Assembly (NCBI GenBank): GCA_021773015.1
Contig: JAJFKW010000001.1
Coordinates: 1,178,001 to 1,242,000 of the forward strand
Direction of reading: 5' to 3'
DNA from: Woeseia sp.
GTDB lineage: Bacteria; Pseudomonadota; Gammaproteobacteria; Steroidobacterales; Woeseiaceae
DNA: 64,000 bases
Position numbers and translations under genes: made by a program. The first letter of the stretch is position 1. Each line of letters begins with the position of its first letter. Shown here in pieces: positions 43,866-52,770 of the stretch. The notes below the pieces were generated by a model. It was not told the origin of the DNA. It ran no database searches and saw nothing but the letters and a program-made list of their open reading frames with translations.

Positions 43866-44894
43866 ATGACCAGAATGATCGATGTCTACAATCATTTCTT
43901 TCCCGAGGTTTACGCGAAAAAAATGATGGAAGTTAACCCAAAGTATAAAGATCTGGGAAAACGGGTGCGCAATATTCCAATGCTCTTCGATTTGGATGCA
44001 AGGTTTCGTTGCATGGACAAATTCGGCGACGAATACCGACAAATATTGACAGTGCCGATGCCACCGCCGGAAGTCCTCGCAGGCCCACAACAGGCCGCAG
44101 AACTCATGCGGGCAGCCAACGATGGCCTGGCGGAATTATGCAGCCAATATCCCGATCGATTCGTCGGCTTCGCCGCAACGCTTGCAATGAATAACGTCGA
44201 CGCGAGCCTTGATGAAATCGATCGATGCATGGGAGACTTGGGCGCCCTTGGCATTGAATTTGCTACAAATTCGGCGGGCAGGCCAATGGATTTGCCGGAG
44301 TTCGAGCCAATTTATGAGAAAGCTGCGCTCGAATACGATTGCCCAATTTGGGTTCATCCGGTGCGCGGTGCGGACATGACGGATTACCGCAGCGAAGCGC
44401 GTTCACGATACGAAATCTGGTGGGTCTTTGGGTGGCCATACGAAACCAGCGCATTTATGGCGCGCCTAGTCTTCGGAGGTTACTTCGACCGTTATCCCAA
44501 TTTGAAAGTCATCACACATCACATGGGTGGCATGGTTCCGTATTTCGAAGGTCGAGTGGGCCCTGGCTGGGCGCAACTCGGTAGCAGAACGTCAGACGAA
44601 GACTATTCTTCACTGCTAGGCGATCTAAAGCGTCCGCATTTGGAGTACTTCAAAATGTTCTACGCGGATACGGCATTGTTCGGAGCCAAAGAGTCCACTC
44701 GTTGCGGCCTAAACTTTTTTGGTGACGACAATGTGTTGTTTGCATCTGACTCTCCGTTCGACCCAGAAGGCGGCGAAATGTATATTCGAGAGACACTAAA
44801 AGTCCTAGATGAACTTGAATTGAATGGACAGTCTCGAGAAAAAATATTCTACAAGAACATTGAACGGATTTGCGGCAAGACGTTTTTCGACTAA
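43866..44894 (+). CDS. amidohydrolase-family protein (ACMSD/aromatic decarboxylase-like)
   Basis: This 342-residue COG2159 protein resembles 2-amino-3-carboxymuconate semialdehyde decarboxylase and resorcylate or carboxyvanillate decarboxylases. Metal or catalytic landmarks are WVHPVRG, ITHHMGGMVPYFEGRV and FASDSPFDPEGG with the Asp near 295. The first motif, normally His-x-His, reads DVYNHFFPE, with only one His. The ATG at 43866 has AAGGA upstream; a longer reading from 43716 has no support. It lies ahead of ligJ and pobA on the same strand. It may feed the pathway by decarboxylating a dicarboxylated aromatic, or work on a lig intermediate. It is not LigJ, which follows. Confidence 0.85.
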   Translation: MTRMIDVYNHFFPEVYAKKMMEVNPKYKDLGKRVRNIPMLFDLDARFRCMDKFGDEYRQILTVPMPPPEVLAGPQQAAELMRAANDGLAELCSQYPDRFVGFAATLAMNNVDASLDEIDRCMGDLGALGIEFATNSAGRPMDLPEFEPIYEKAALEYDCPIWVHPVRGADMTDYRSEARSRYEIWWVFGWPYETSAFMARLVFGGYFDRYPNLKVITHHMGGMVPYFEGRVGPGWAQLGSRTSDEDYSSLLGDLKRPHLEYFKMFYADTALFGAKESTRCGLNFFGDDNVLFASDSPFDPEGGEMYIRETLKVLDELELNGQSREKIFYKNIERICGKTFFD

Positions 44895-45070
44895 TTCGCA
44901 GGCGACCTGAAACAGACTCTTGTTTGGGATTTTCTTTCCCGGCCATCGATAATACTGCATCACCATCAAGACGCATATCGGGACTCCGACGCGGCTGGTA
45001 TTCTTATAAAAAGCAATAATTTACACTAGCCCTGCATAAACTGGGCAAACGTAAAAATTCGGGAATCTTT

Positions 45071-46078
45071 ATGATCATAGACTGCCACGGTCATTACACA
45101 ACAGCACCAGCTGAACTGGGTGACTATCGCGATAATCAGAAGGCAGAACTATTACAGGATACAAATTTTCAAACCACTAAGGGATCGATCGATATCTCCG
45201 ATGATCAGATACGAGAGAGCCTCGAGGGGGCCCAGCTAAAATTACAACGAGAACGCGGTACTGACGTCACGATTTTCTCGCCGCGTGCGAGTTGGATGGG
45301 ACATCATCTCGGCAACGCTTCTACAAGCAAATACTGGACCGAGCATTGTAACGAACTCATCTATCGCATCACACAGCTTTATCCCGACAACTTCATTGGC
45401 GTGGCGCAACTTCCGCAATCCACAGGTAGCGGACTGGAAAATAGCATCGCAGAGTTAGACCGATGTGTTAGTGAATTCGAATTCGTCGGTTGCAATCTAA
45501 GCCCGGATCCGTCTGGCGGTTATTGGAATTCGCCACCGCTCGGGGATCGTTATTGGTATCCCATGTATGAAAAAATGGTTGAGCTCGACGTACCTGCAAT
45601 GATTCATGTCAGTGCGGCTTGCAATCCCTGTTTTCATAGCACTGGTTCACACTATCTTAGTGCTGATACGACAGCATTTATGCAATTGATGACGTCCGAT
45701 GTCACTAAGGACTTTCCAACAATAAAGTTCATCATTCCTCACGGTGGCGGAGCGGTGCCATTTCACTGGGGCCGGTTTCGCGGTCTGGCCGATATGATGG
45801 GACGTCCGCCGCTGGATGAATTGTTGATGCAAAACGTCTATTTCGATACTTGCGTTTACCACCAGGCGGGTATCGATTTATTGCTAAAGGTCATTCCGAC
45901 GAAGAATATTTTGTTTGCCTCCGAGATGGTCGGCGCAGTGCGTGGCATAGACCCGGAAACCGGCCAGTTTTTCGATGACACAAAACGCTACGTTGACAAT
46001 GCGGACATTAGCGACGATCAACGTGCAGCGATATTCGCGGATAACGCCCGAAGGGTTTATAGCCGACTCAAAATTTGA
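45071..46078 (+). CDS. ligJ: 4-oxalomesaconate hydratase
   Basis: LigJ hydrates 4-oxalomesaconate to 4-carboxy-4-hydroxy-2-oxoadipate and is a zinc-dependent amidohydrolase-superfamily member. The sequence parallels the Sphingobium protein: MIIDCHGHYTTAPAEL at the start, FSPRASWMGHHLGNAST, NLSPDPSGGYWNSPPL, YWYPMYEKMVELDVPAMIHV, IIPHGGGAVPFHWGRFRGLA and ILFASEMVGAVRGIDPETG. The length of 335 residues is normal. An upstream gap of 176 bases may carry its own promoter. pobA follows 44 bases downstream. Confidence 0.95.
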   Translation: MIIDCHGHYTTAPAELGDYRDNQKAELLQDTNFQTTKGSIDISDDQIRESLEGAQLKLQRERGTDVTIFSPRASWMGHHLGNASTSKYWTEHCNELIYRITQLYPDNFIGVAQLPQSTGSGLENSIAELDRCVSEFEFVGCNLSPDPSGGYWNSPPLGDRYWYPMYEKMVELDVPAMIHVSAACNPCFHSTGSHYLSADTTAFMQLMTSDVTKDFPTIKFIIPHGGGAVPFHWGRFRGLADMMGRPPLDELLMQNVYFDTCVYHQAGIDLLLKVIPTKNILFASEMVGAVRGIDPETGQFFDDTKRYVDNADISDDQRAAIFADNARRVYSRLKI

Positions 46079-46122
46079 GACGAACGCTGCTGGCCGAGAA
46101 ACCAGGAATTAGCGAGTAACCT

Positions 46123-47292
46123 ATGAAAACAAAAGTCGTAATCATTGGCGGTGGACCGGCAGGTCTGCTGCTCTCCCAGGTTCTAGACCAGCGCGGAATA
46201 GAAAGTATCGTACTTGAACGTAAATCTCGCGAATATGTATTGCAGCGTATTCGTGCCGGTGTTTTAGAGTGGGGTTCGGTAGAGTTTCTTCGAGAAGCAG
46301 GCATTGGCGAACGCATGGATCGCGAAGGCCATTTGCACGATGGCACTGGCATCGTTTGGTCCGGTAAAAATCACTGCGTCCTAGACACAAAAAAATACAC
46401 CGGCAAGCCAATGATGGCGTATGGCCAAACCGCAATAACAGAGGACCTTTACGCAGCGCGCGAGGCCATGGGCGGCACCGTGATCGACGAAGCAGACGAT
46501 GCAACGCCACATGGCATGTTGACGGATTCACCCTACGTCACCTTTCGCAAGAATGGTGACGAACAACGGATCGACTGTGATTTTATTGCTGGATGCGATG
46601 GCTTTCATGGCATAAGCCGTAAGTCCATACCTGCTGACGTGCTACGTAGCTTCGAACGCGTCTATCCATTCGGCTGGCTCGGTGTCATGTCCGAAACGCC
46701 GCCACTTGATGACATCATCTACGCTAGTCATCCGCGTGGCTTCGCGCTGGCATCGCAACGTAATCCTATGTTGAGTCGCTATTACATTCAGTGTGAGCTT
46801 GATGCCAATGTTGAAGATTGGCCTGATGACCGCTTTTGGGATGAATTGAAAATACGCTACCCGAAAGAAATTGCCGATAAAATAGTTACCGGCCCGTCAA
46901 TTGAAAAATCAATCGCACCATTGAGAAGCTTTGTAGCTGAACCAATGAGCCACGGCCGCATGTTCCTGGCGGGCGACTCCGCACACATCGTGCCGCCAAC
47001 CGGCGCAAAAGGTCTAAATCTCGCAATCTCGGACGTTTTCTATTTGTCGCGCGCCCTGACTGCTTTCTACAACGGCAATGACGCAAGCTATCTGGAAAGT
47101 TACTCCGCCACCGCACTCAAGCGCGTCTGGAATGCGGCGCGGCTCTCTTGGTATTTGACAACGCTATTGCACCGATTCCCAGATCAAACCGATTTTGACC
47201 TCAAAATTCAAGAGAATGATCTCGAATATCTGGCAAATTCCGAAAATGCAATGCGTAATCTCTGCGAGCAGTATATTGGGTTGCCTTTCTAG
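46123..47292 (+). CDS. pobA: 4-hydroxybenzoate 3-monooxygenase
   Basis: PobA is the FAD and NADPH enzyme that hydroxylates 4-hydroxybenzoate to protocatechuate, the entry to the lig pathway. Landmarks are the FAD motif VVIIGGGPAGLLLSQVLDQR, then REYVLQRIRAGVLEWGSVE, the conserved DG motif CDGFHGISRKSIP near 160-172, and GDSAHIVPPTGAKGLNLAISD with the second FAD/substrate site. Tyr/Pro residues of the substrate pocket are in the SRYYIQCE region. The length of 389 residues is normal. It is last in the plus-strand group and converges with the ThDP-enzyme gene. Confidence 0.96.
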   Translation: MKTKVVIIGGGPAGLLLSQVLDQRGIESIVLERKSREYVLQRIRAGVLEWGSVEFLREAGIGERMDREGHLHDGTGIVWSGKNHCVLDTKKYTGKPMMAYGQTAITEDLYAAREAMGGTVIDEADDATPHGMLTDSPYVTFRKNGDEQRIDCDFIAGCDGFHGISRKSIPADVLRSFERVYPFGWLGVMSETPPLDDIIYASHPRGFALASQRNPMLSRYYIQCELDANVEDWPDDRFWDELKIRYPKEIADKIVTGPSIEKSIAPLRSFVAEPMSHGRMFLAGDSAHIVPPTGAKGLNLAISDVFYLSRALTAFYNGNDASYLESYSATALKRVWNAARLSWYLTTLLHRFPDQTDFDLKIQENDLEYLANSENAMRNLCEQYIGLPF

Positions 47293-47332
47293 TGAGCGTC
47301 TGTCCGCCTTACTAGCGTTGCGGCTGCGGCCG

Positions 47333-49240
47333 TCATGTCTGGCGTGGCCGATTCTTAGCAATTGAGAAGTAGTCGTACCAATCTGAATCCTTACCTTCAA
47401 AGCGTTTTTCGATGATGACATCTAACAGGTAGGGTCGGCCGTCCGCCATAGCGCGTTTACAACGCCTTATTGCGGCAGTTAGTTTCGCGGGATCGTCAAT
47501 TCTCTCCCCTTCAATACCGTAGGCATCTGCCATCGCGACGTATTTGATATCTGGGTTTCCTAGCTGTACACCTACATATTTTCCCGTCTCTACCATGCGT
47601 CCATTGTAGCGCACCATGTTAAGCCGGTTCGCCTGATATTGACCATTGTTAAAAACGACAAATCCAATCGGTACTTCATAGCGGGAAGCCGACCACAAAG
47701 CTTGAGAACCGAAGTTGAAACTGCCGTCGCCCGAAAAGCACCACACTTCTTTGTGTGGGTTACCCATTTTTACACCGATTGCGGCAGACAACGCCCAACC
47801 GAGTATGCCGCCAGTCGTATCAAAATTCTTACGCCGCTGCGTGGGTGACACGCGATGGTCGAACGTCAAATAGCGACGGAGGTGGTCATCAGACGTGACG
47901 ACTTCAGAGACAATGTAGCCGTCTGGCTCGATTTGCCGGTCTAACTCCCGAACTAGCCTAGGTAGCGCAATCGGCGACTCATTCCAGTGCGCCTGCTCAT
48001 TGTCCGAAATTACTTTTTGACGTTTTTGTTGAAAATCTTCGATCCACCGCTTACGAGCATTGATTGCAGATGTTTTAAGGTTTCGCTCGCCGAGTGCAAT
48101 TAGAACCTCCGACGCGGTCGTTTTTATGTCTGCGATGGCAGCTGTATCCACCGGAAAATTGCGGGCCACATCAGCTTCCGCGAGACTGGTGTGCATTATG
48201 CGCGTTGTCGGGTTGAGGTACGGCACTTTTGGTTTGGCGCTGCGCTTGAACATATGCGCGCCCAGACTCCAAAAAGTGTCGATCTTCGGCAAAATGCTAC
48301 GGTCATCTAGAAATTGTCCGGCAAAATTCGGATGCGTGGTCGGGAATACAACCGGAATTTTGCTTGAGGTCGTCACTAATGCACCAACCGCTTCTGCAAT
48401 CGCCGCTACTTCTTCGCTTACCTCATAACGAATCGACTCGTTGCCAATGAGCAATACTGGAAATTGCGAGTCAACGAGTAGATCCGCAATTTTTTCAACA
48501 TGTGACTCTGGTGGCCGAACGTCGTATGACACACGCGAGCGCGAACGCGGAATGACTTCGGCCTTCGCAACAGGCACTTCCCAAAGGTCTTTCGAAAATG
48601 TAACGAAAGTCGGTCCTCCCGGTGGTGCCTCCGCAAGCAGGAACGCCCGGCGAAGAACTTCAGGAATCGTCTCCGCCGTCATGACGTCCCATGTCCATTG
48701 CGCGTAGTCGCTAGGGAGGTCGTGCAAATTGGCGGCCTCAAGGAAGCCATCTTGCCCACGATAATCGACTGCCTGGCGACCGGCCGTTACAACGACCGGA
48801 ATCCGATCGCGGTAGGTACTGACTAACTGGCCGAGCGCGTAGGCTGCGCCGGCGACAGAATGCAAACAGACGATGGAGGTGTTGCCGGTTGAACGCGAAT
48901 AACCATCGGCCATCGCCATCGCAACATGTTCGTGTAAACACGTTGCATATTGAAGTTGCGTTCTATCCACCAGCGCATCAAGAAAGCCGACCTCTTCGGA
49001 TCCGGCAAGTCCGAAAACATACGGAATTTCCCAATCGATGAGAAACTCCGCCATCAGTTCGCCACCGCTAAGGTTTTCTAGAACTTTGTTAGCGACTGGT
49101 GGCCCTGAGTCAGCACTAGCTGCCAGCGAAGCCGCCATCGATTGTGCGCCGGCGAGTGAAATCCCTGCGGCAGTCATCTGTTGAATGAATACGCGACGTG
49201 ATATTGCGCTATCGACTAACATTTTTGACGACTTATACAT
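47333..49240 (-). CDS. Tat-signal thiamine-diphosphate enzyme, benzoylformate decarboxylase/acetolactate synthase-like
   Basis: This 635-residue protein has a clear twin-arginine signal (SRRVFIQQMTAAGISLAGAQ from residue 14, cleavage near AASA at about 43). A full three-domain ThDP-dependent decarboxylase follows. The activating Glu is in CLHEHVAMAMADGYSRSTG, LHSVAGAAYALGQL matches the His-Ser element of benzoylformate decarboxylase (MdlC), and VTAGRQ follows. The ThDP motif runs from SGDGSFNFGSQALWSA to VVFNNGQYQ. The MdlC second active-site His (His281) appears not to be conserved. The enzyme may decarboxylate an aromatic 2-oxoacid outside the cytoplasm. Acetolactate synthase-like or oxalyl-CoA-like activity cannot be excluded. 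Its gene is 39 bases after that of an aldehyde dehydrogenase. Confidence 0.85.
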   Translation of the reverse strand: MYKSSKMLVDSAISRRVFIQQMTAAGISLAGAQSMAASLAASADSGPPVANKVLENLSGGELMAEFLIDWEIPYVFGLAGSEEVGFLDALVDRTQLQYATCLHEHVAMAMADGYSRSTGNTSIVCLHSVAGAAYALGQLVSTYRDRIPVVVTAGRQAVDYRGQDGFLEAANLHDLPSDYAQWTWDVMTAETIPEVLRRAFLLAEAPPGGPTFVTFSKDLWEVPVAKAEVIPRSRSRVSYDVRPPESHVEKIADLLVDSQFPVLLIGNESIRYEVSEEVAAIAEAVGALVTTSSKIPVVFPTTHPNFAGQFLDDRSILPKIDTFWSLGAHMFKRSAKPKVPYLNPTTRIMHTSLAEADVARNFPVDTAAIADIKTTASEVLIALGERNLKTSAINARKRWIEDFQQKRQKVISDNEQAHWNESPIALPRLVRELDRQIEPDGYIVSEVVTSDDHLRRYLTFDHRVSPTQRRKNFDTTGGILGWALSAAIGVKMGNPHKEVWCFSGDGSFNFGSQALWSASRYEVPIGFVVFNNGQYQANRLNMVRYNGRMVETGKYVGVQLGNPDIKYVAMADAYGIEGERIDDPAKLTAAIRRCKRAMADGRPYLLDVIIEKRFEGKDSDWYDYFSIAKNRPRQT

Positions 49241-49279
49241 GGCTATTCTCTATACCTTGTCGAATTTTTGCCGCCGGCC

Positions 49280-50776
49280 TCAGAAATACCATCCGGGCGG
49301 CCCGGAAATGCTGTGCGACTCCATGAATTCCAGAATACCGTCGTAACCCAGGTTGCGTCCGATGCCGCTTTGCTTGACACCGCCAAACGGGCTTCGGTTG
49401 TCCTGTACGGTCGGCCCGTGGCCATTGATATAGGTGTATCCGGCTTCGAGCGATCGCGATACGATTTCGGCGCGCTCGCGACTCGTTGTCCAAACCGAAG
49501 AGCACAATCCGTACTCGGTTCCATTGGCCATTTGAACGGCATCATTGTCGTCATCAAATGGCAGCACTGGCACGACCGGGCCAAATTGCTCTTCCTGCAC
49601 CACGCGCGAGTTCTGACTACAATTTGTAACGACAGTAGGTCTCTGAAAGTAGCCTTCGTCATAAACCTGCTGGTCCGGAATTTGGCCTAACTCTTGTACT
49701 GTCGCGCCTTGTTCGCGGGCATCATCAATTAGACTGCGAACCACACTCAATTGATTCTGGTTGTTTAGCGGGCCCATCGTCGACTCGGGCTTCAATCCAT
49801 CTCCGACAACATACTTGTCGACACCCGCCAAGTACTTTTCGAGAAATTCATCGTAGCGTGAGCGATGCACATAAATTCTTTTGATAGCCATGCATATCTG
49901 CCCGGTCGTCATGAACGTGCCCATCACCAGACCCTGCATTGCAGGTTGATCTAATTCAACATCGTCCAACAGAATCGCAGCATCATTACCGCCCAGCTCC
50001 AAAGTGATCGCCTTTAGCGTATCGGCGGCAACCTTCATGATGTGCTTGCCCGCCTTGATACTTCCGGTGAAATTTATTTTGCGAACCAGAGGATGGCTTA
50101 GCATTTCATCGCCGATCGCAGATGGTGGACTCGCGATTACGTTGATCACACCAGGGGGCAATACATCCGCCAAAATTCGCAGCGTCTGCAGCGGCGCGAT
50201 AGGCGATTGCTCGGCGAGCTTCACGACAGCAGTATTGCCGGAAATTAGCGCCTGTGGCAATTTCGCGCCCAAAATTGAAATTGGCCAATTCCAGGGAACA
50301 ATCAACGATGCAACACCTCGTGCTTGCCGTGTCACGATCGTGTCTCGCGGTGGCGCCACCAATTTCTCATCCTCAGCCAGCCGGCCCGCCTGGTCGGCGC
50401 ACCACAAAAACCGCTCGCCAAACCTGCTGAATTCGATCATCGACTCTTTAAGGATCTTCCCGTGTTCGCGAGTGAACAACATTGCGCGCGCTTTAAGTTC
50501 CGCTTCGTTCTCAGCCAACTTCGCTGCCGCAGCGCGCATCATGTCGGCGCGCTCTGTGTAGCTCAGCGCTGACCATGCCGGAAACGCCTTGTGCGCAGCG
50601 CCGATCGCTTCCCGCACGTCGTTGTGGTCTGCCAAGGCCGCAGTGCCTACAACCTCGCTTGGATGAGCGGGATTGGTCACCTCAAAGGTCTTGCCACTGA
50701 TTGCCGGCCGCCATTCGCCGTTAATAATGAGATTTGCGTGATTCATGTGGTCAGCCATACTCATAGCTCGCGTCAT
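49280..50776 (-). CDS. NAD(P)-dependent aldehyde dehydrogenase
   Basis: This is a cytoplasmic aldehyde dehydrogenase of about 498 residues. The cofactor region is IVPWNWPISILGAKLPQALI, the catalytic Glu is in LELGGNDAAILLDDVE, and the catalytic Cys is in TTGQICMAIKRIYVH. The start is uncertain: in-frame ATGs at 50776, 50764, 50758 and 50746 all precede the conserved NLIINGEWR; none has a strong Shine-Dalgarno. It is upstream of the ThDP-enzyme gene. Candidate substrates are 4-hydroxybenzaldehyde from that enzyme, or 4-hydroxymuconic semialdehyde from the hydroquinone dioxygenase encoded at 56842-57810. Confidence 0.9.
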   Translation of the reverse strand: MTRAMSMADHMNHANLIINGEWRPAISGKTFEVTNPAHPSEVVGTAALADHNDVREAIGAAHKAFPAWSALSYTERADMMRAAAAKLAENEAELKARAMLFTREHGKILKESMIEFSRFGERFLWCADQAGRLAEDEKLVAPPRDTIVTRQARGVASLIVPWNWPISILGAKLPQALISGNTAVVKLAEQSPIAPLQTLRILADVLPPGVINVIASPPSAIGDEMLSHPLVRKINFTGSIKAGKHIMKVAADTLKAITLELGGNDAAILLDDVELDQPAMQGLVMGTFMTTGQICMAIKRIYVHRSRYDEFLEKYLAGVDKYVVGDGLKPESTMGPLNNQNQLSVVRSLIDDAREQGATVQELGQIPDQQVYDEGYFQRPTVVTNCSQNSRVVQEEQFGPVVPVLPFDDDNDAVQMANGTEYGLCSSVWTTSRERAEIVSRSLEAGYTYINGHGPTVQDNRSPFGGVKQSGIGRNLGYDGILEFMESHSISGPPGWYF

Positions 50777-51146
50777 AGCTTGGGAATTCACAGTCTAAAC
50801 AAGCAGCCGACCTAATTGTCAGTCAGTTTTATTGTTCGACAATGAAAATGTGATAGTCGCTAACCGGTCGGCACTGAATTACGTTTAAGAAATTGAAAAA
50901 ATAGCGAAAAGCTGGAATTTGGCACAATGAAATTGCCGGCTCAAGGGCCGATTAGCGGGTAAGAATGACGATAAAACCGGCAGTAGCCGACGACGCGCTC
51001 TCAAGTTGATTCTGAAAAGCGGCATTTCATGCTTGCAGGCGAGAAGCTGAAGCGGAGTTTTCACACGTGTAATTGAGCATCGGCAGTCGCAGCGCAACGA
51101 CGACTGCGAGAAAAAAGGACTTTTTCTAGGGTAACAATAAAGGCAG
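50777..51146. other. 370-base intergenic region with two hairpins
   Basis: The interval lies between the SDR gene and the aldehyde dehydrogenase gene. Next to the SDR stop are two stem-loops: AGAAAAA/TTTTTCT (51109-51127) and GCAGTCG/CGACTGC (51083-51107). Together they may end or stabilise the SDR transcript. The remaining 270 bases presumably hold the aldehyde dehydrogenase promoter. I see no gene or RNA I recognise. Confidence 0.4.
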
Positions 51147-51926
51147 CTAACTAAGATCGTACATCTGGTCCAGCATGTTCGAGTGCAGGCCTCCGTCAAC
51201 GGCGAGATTCGTGCCGCGCAGCCAGCGGCTACCGTCGGTACAAAGAAAAACGACGACCGGGGCGATGTCGTTCGGCAGCGCTGGCCTATCCATCACACTC
51301 ATCCGTTCTTCCGCGCGTTCCCCCATTGACTCTATGAAGTCCGCGAGGATCGGCGTGTCGACCGGACCAGGGCAAATGCTATTCATACGAATTCCTCTAT
51401 CCCGCCAAGTCCAGCGATTTTGCAGCGTCCAAACACAAATAATTTCCTTGGAGAAATAGTAGCTTCGCGCACCCGACGCTTCGTGCTTATCCACCATCGC
51501 GGCAACGTTTTCGAACGACGCGTTTGCGATGAAGTCCTTGCATGCGCTAACCGAGTTTCGCCAACCGGACCCCGCCATCGAAGACATATTGATGATCGAG
51601 GCACCATCGTTCAAATTCGGTATCAGGGCGTCCGTGAATTTCATTAGCCCTAGGCAATTTACTTTCAGTACCGCTTCAGCGTTAGCGGTCGGTGGGAGCC
51701 CTGCGATATTGCAGAGCGCGTCTATGCCATCGCCAACTTCGCGGACAGCCGCATCGATTGATGCCGGATCAGACAAGTCTGCCTGAATAAATCGGTCAAC
51801 GTACTGATCGGCAGGATTAATATCAATACCGATAACCGTGGCGTTTTCGTTTTGTAGATCGCGCGCGGTCTCTTCTCCGATACCTGACGAAACACCGGTA
51901 ACTACGACTGTCTTATTATCTAGCAT
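51147..51926 (-). CDS. short-chain dehydrogenase/reductase (coniferyl-alcohol dehydrogenase-like)
   Basis: This 259-residue SDR has the cofactor motif VVVTGVSSGIGEETARDLQN at the N terminus, NIAGLPP in place of NNAG, a conserved SSMAG stretch with the catalytic Ser, and YYFSKEIICVWT with the Tyr-x3-Lys pair. It also has ICPGPVDTPILADF. The long insert around 130-150 and the SKEIICVWT segment resemble coniferyl-alcohol dehydrogenase (CalA) types. The ATG at 51926 is preferred over a start 30 bases upstream. An aromatic alcohol is therefore a reasonable but unproven substrate. Confidence 0.87.
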   Translation of the reverse strand: MLDNKTVVVTGVSSGIGEETARDLQNENATVIGIDINPADQYVDRFIQADLSDPASIDAAVREVGDGIDALCNIAGLPPTANAEAVLKVNCLGLMKFTDALIPNLNDGASIINMSSMAGSGWRNSVSACKDFIANASFENVAAMVDKHEASGARSYYFSKEIICVWTLQNRWTWRDRGIRMNSICPGPVDTPILADFIESMGERAEERMSVMDRPALPNDIAPVVVFLCTDGSRWLRGTNLAVDGGLHSNMLDQMYDLS

Positions 51927-52149
51927 TGAATCGCCCCAGATTCTTGTACCAAGCACCCACGCTCAGCCAACCTCATCATATTAAATCTTCGCGCGATAAA
52001 ACGTTACCCAAAGCGAATGGAAATCTCTTCGGAAGACATGATTTTTGCTCGGAGTAACGCTAGATATCGTAGCCGCGTTCCTCATGCAGAACGAGATTCA
52101 GTCCTTTTCTGCAGCGCTTCGTGCCAGTCTGGCGTTTGTCAATAAACAG

Positions 52150-52746
52150 TTAGTCGTGATGCTTACCAATCTTCCAGTCAGTAGCACCAAGGAACTTTTC
52201 GCCTGCAGCAATTGGCAGATCTTCGAGCGCGGACCCCATAGAGTCATTCCACCGATTCAAGTAACCAAATAACGCAATGACACCCATGATTTCGACGATA
52301 TCATCGTCGCTCCAATAAGTCTTGAGACGATCCGCAATTTCGTCTGTGACTGCGTTGGGCACGCTGGCTGCGGCGTGCGCGAAATCTAGCGCCGCCTTTT
52401 CGGCCGCGGAAAAATGTTCGCTATCTGCATAGTTCCACACATCGTTTAGCCGGTCCTGCGATGCGCCGAATCGCTCAGAGCCGAGAATTGTATGAGCCTG
52501 GCAATAGCGGCATCCTGACACGTAGCTAGTGACGTAGCCGATTAAGCGTTTGAATTCTGGAGTAACATCACCCAGGCATTGCATCACGGCGACGTTCAAG
52601 TCCGTAAATGCTTTCGCAATGTGCGGCCGGCGCGCCATTGTCCTAACGCTATTTGGAATCACACCCAGTGGTCCTTTGAAAAATTGCACATAGTCCAGCA
52701 ATTCCGCATCAATTTCGTTTTCTTCAAGAGGTGCAATCACAGGCAT
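52150..52746 (-). CDS. AhpD-like/carboxymuconolactone decarboxylase-family protein
   Basis: This 198-residue helical protein has the AhpD-type redox motif CRYCQAHTIL (Cys-x2-Cys-x2-His), preceded by a helix that starts TPEFKRLIGYVTSYVSG. It resembles peroxidase-related members of the family more than gamma-carboxymuconolactone decarboxylase proper, which lacks the Cys pair. The ATG at 52746 has GGAG seven bases upstream and is chosen over a TTG at 52761. It is the last gene of the tight run that begins with the hydroquinone dioxygenase. It may protect the Fe(II) dioxygenase from peroxide, or act on a pathway product. Confidence 0.82.
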   Translation of the reverse strand: MPVIAPLEENEIDAELLDYVQFFKGPLGVIPNSVRTMARRPHIAKAFTDLNVAVMQCLGDVTPEFKRLIGYVTSYVSGCRYCQAHTILGSERFGASQDRLNDVWNYADSEHFSAAEKAALDFAHAAASVPNAVTDEIADRLKTYWSDDDIVEIMGVIALFGYLNRWNDSMGSALEDLPIAAGEKFLGATDWKIGKHHD

Positions 52747-52770
52747 TAAAGTCTCCGACAAAAGCCGCCA

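Noticed and set aside
48900-49240. Possible cytoplasmic start for the ThDP enzyme downstream of the Tat signal
   Set aside because: The next in-frame Met residues fall inside or just after the hydrophobic leader without better ribosome-binding sites, so I kept the long form.
50885-51199. A 104-codon minus-strand reading frame across the gap before the SDR gene end
   Set aside because: It overlaps the SDR 3' end in another frame, is Cys/Arg-rich, and contains the two hairpins; it is likely a chance ORF.
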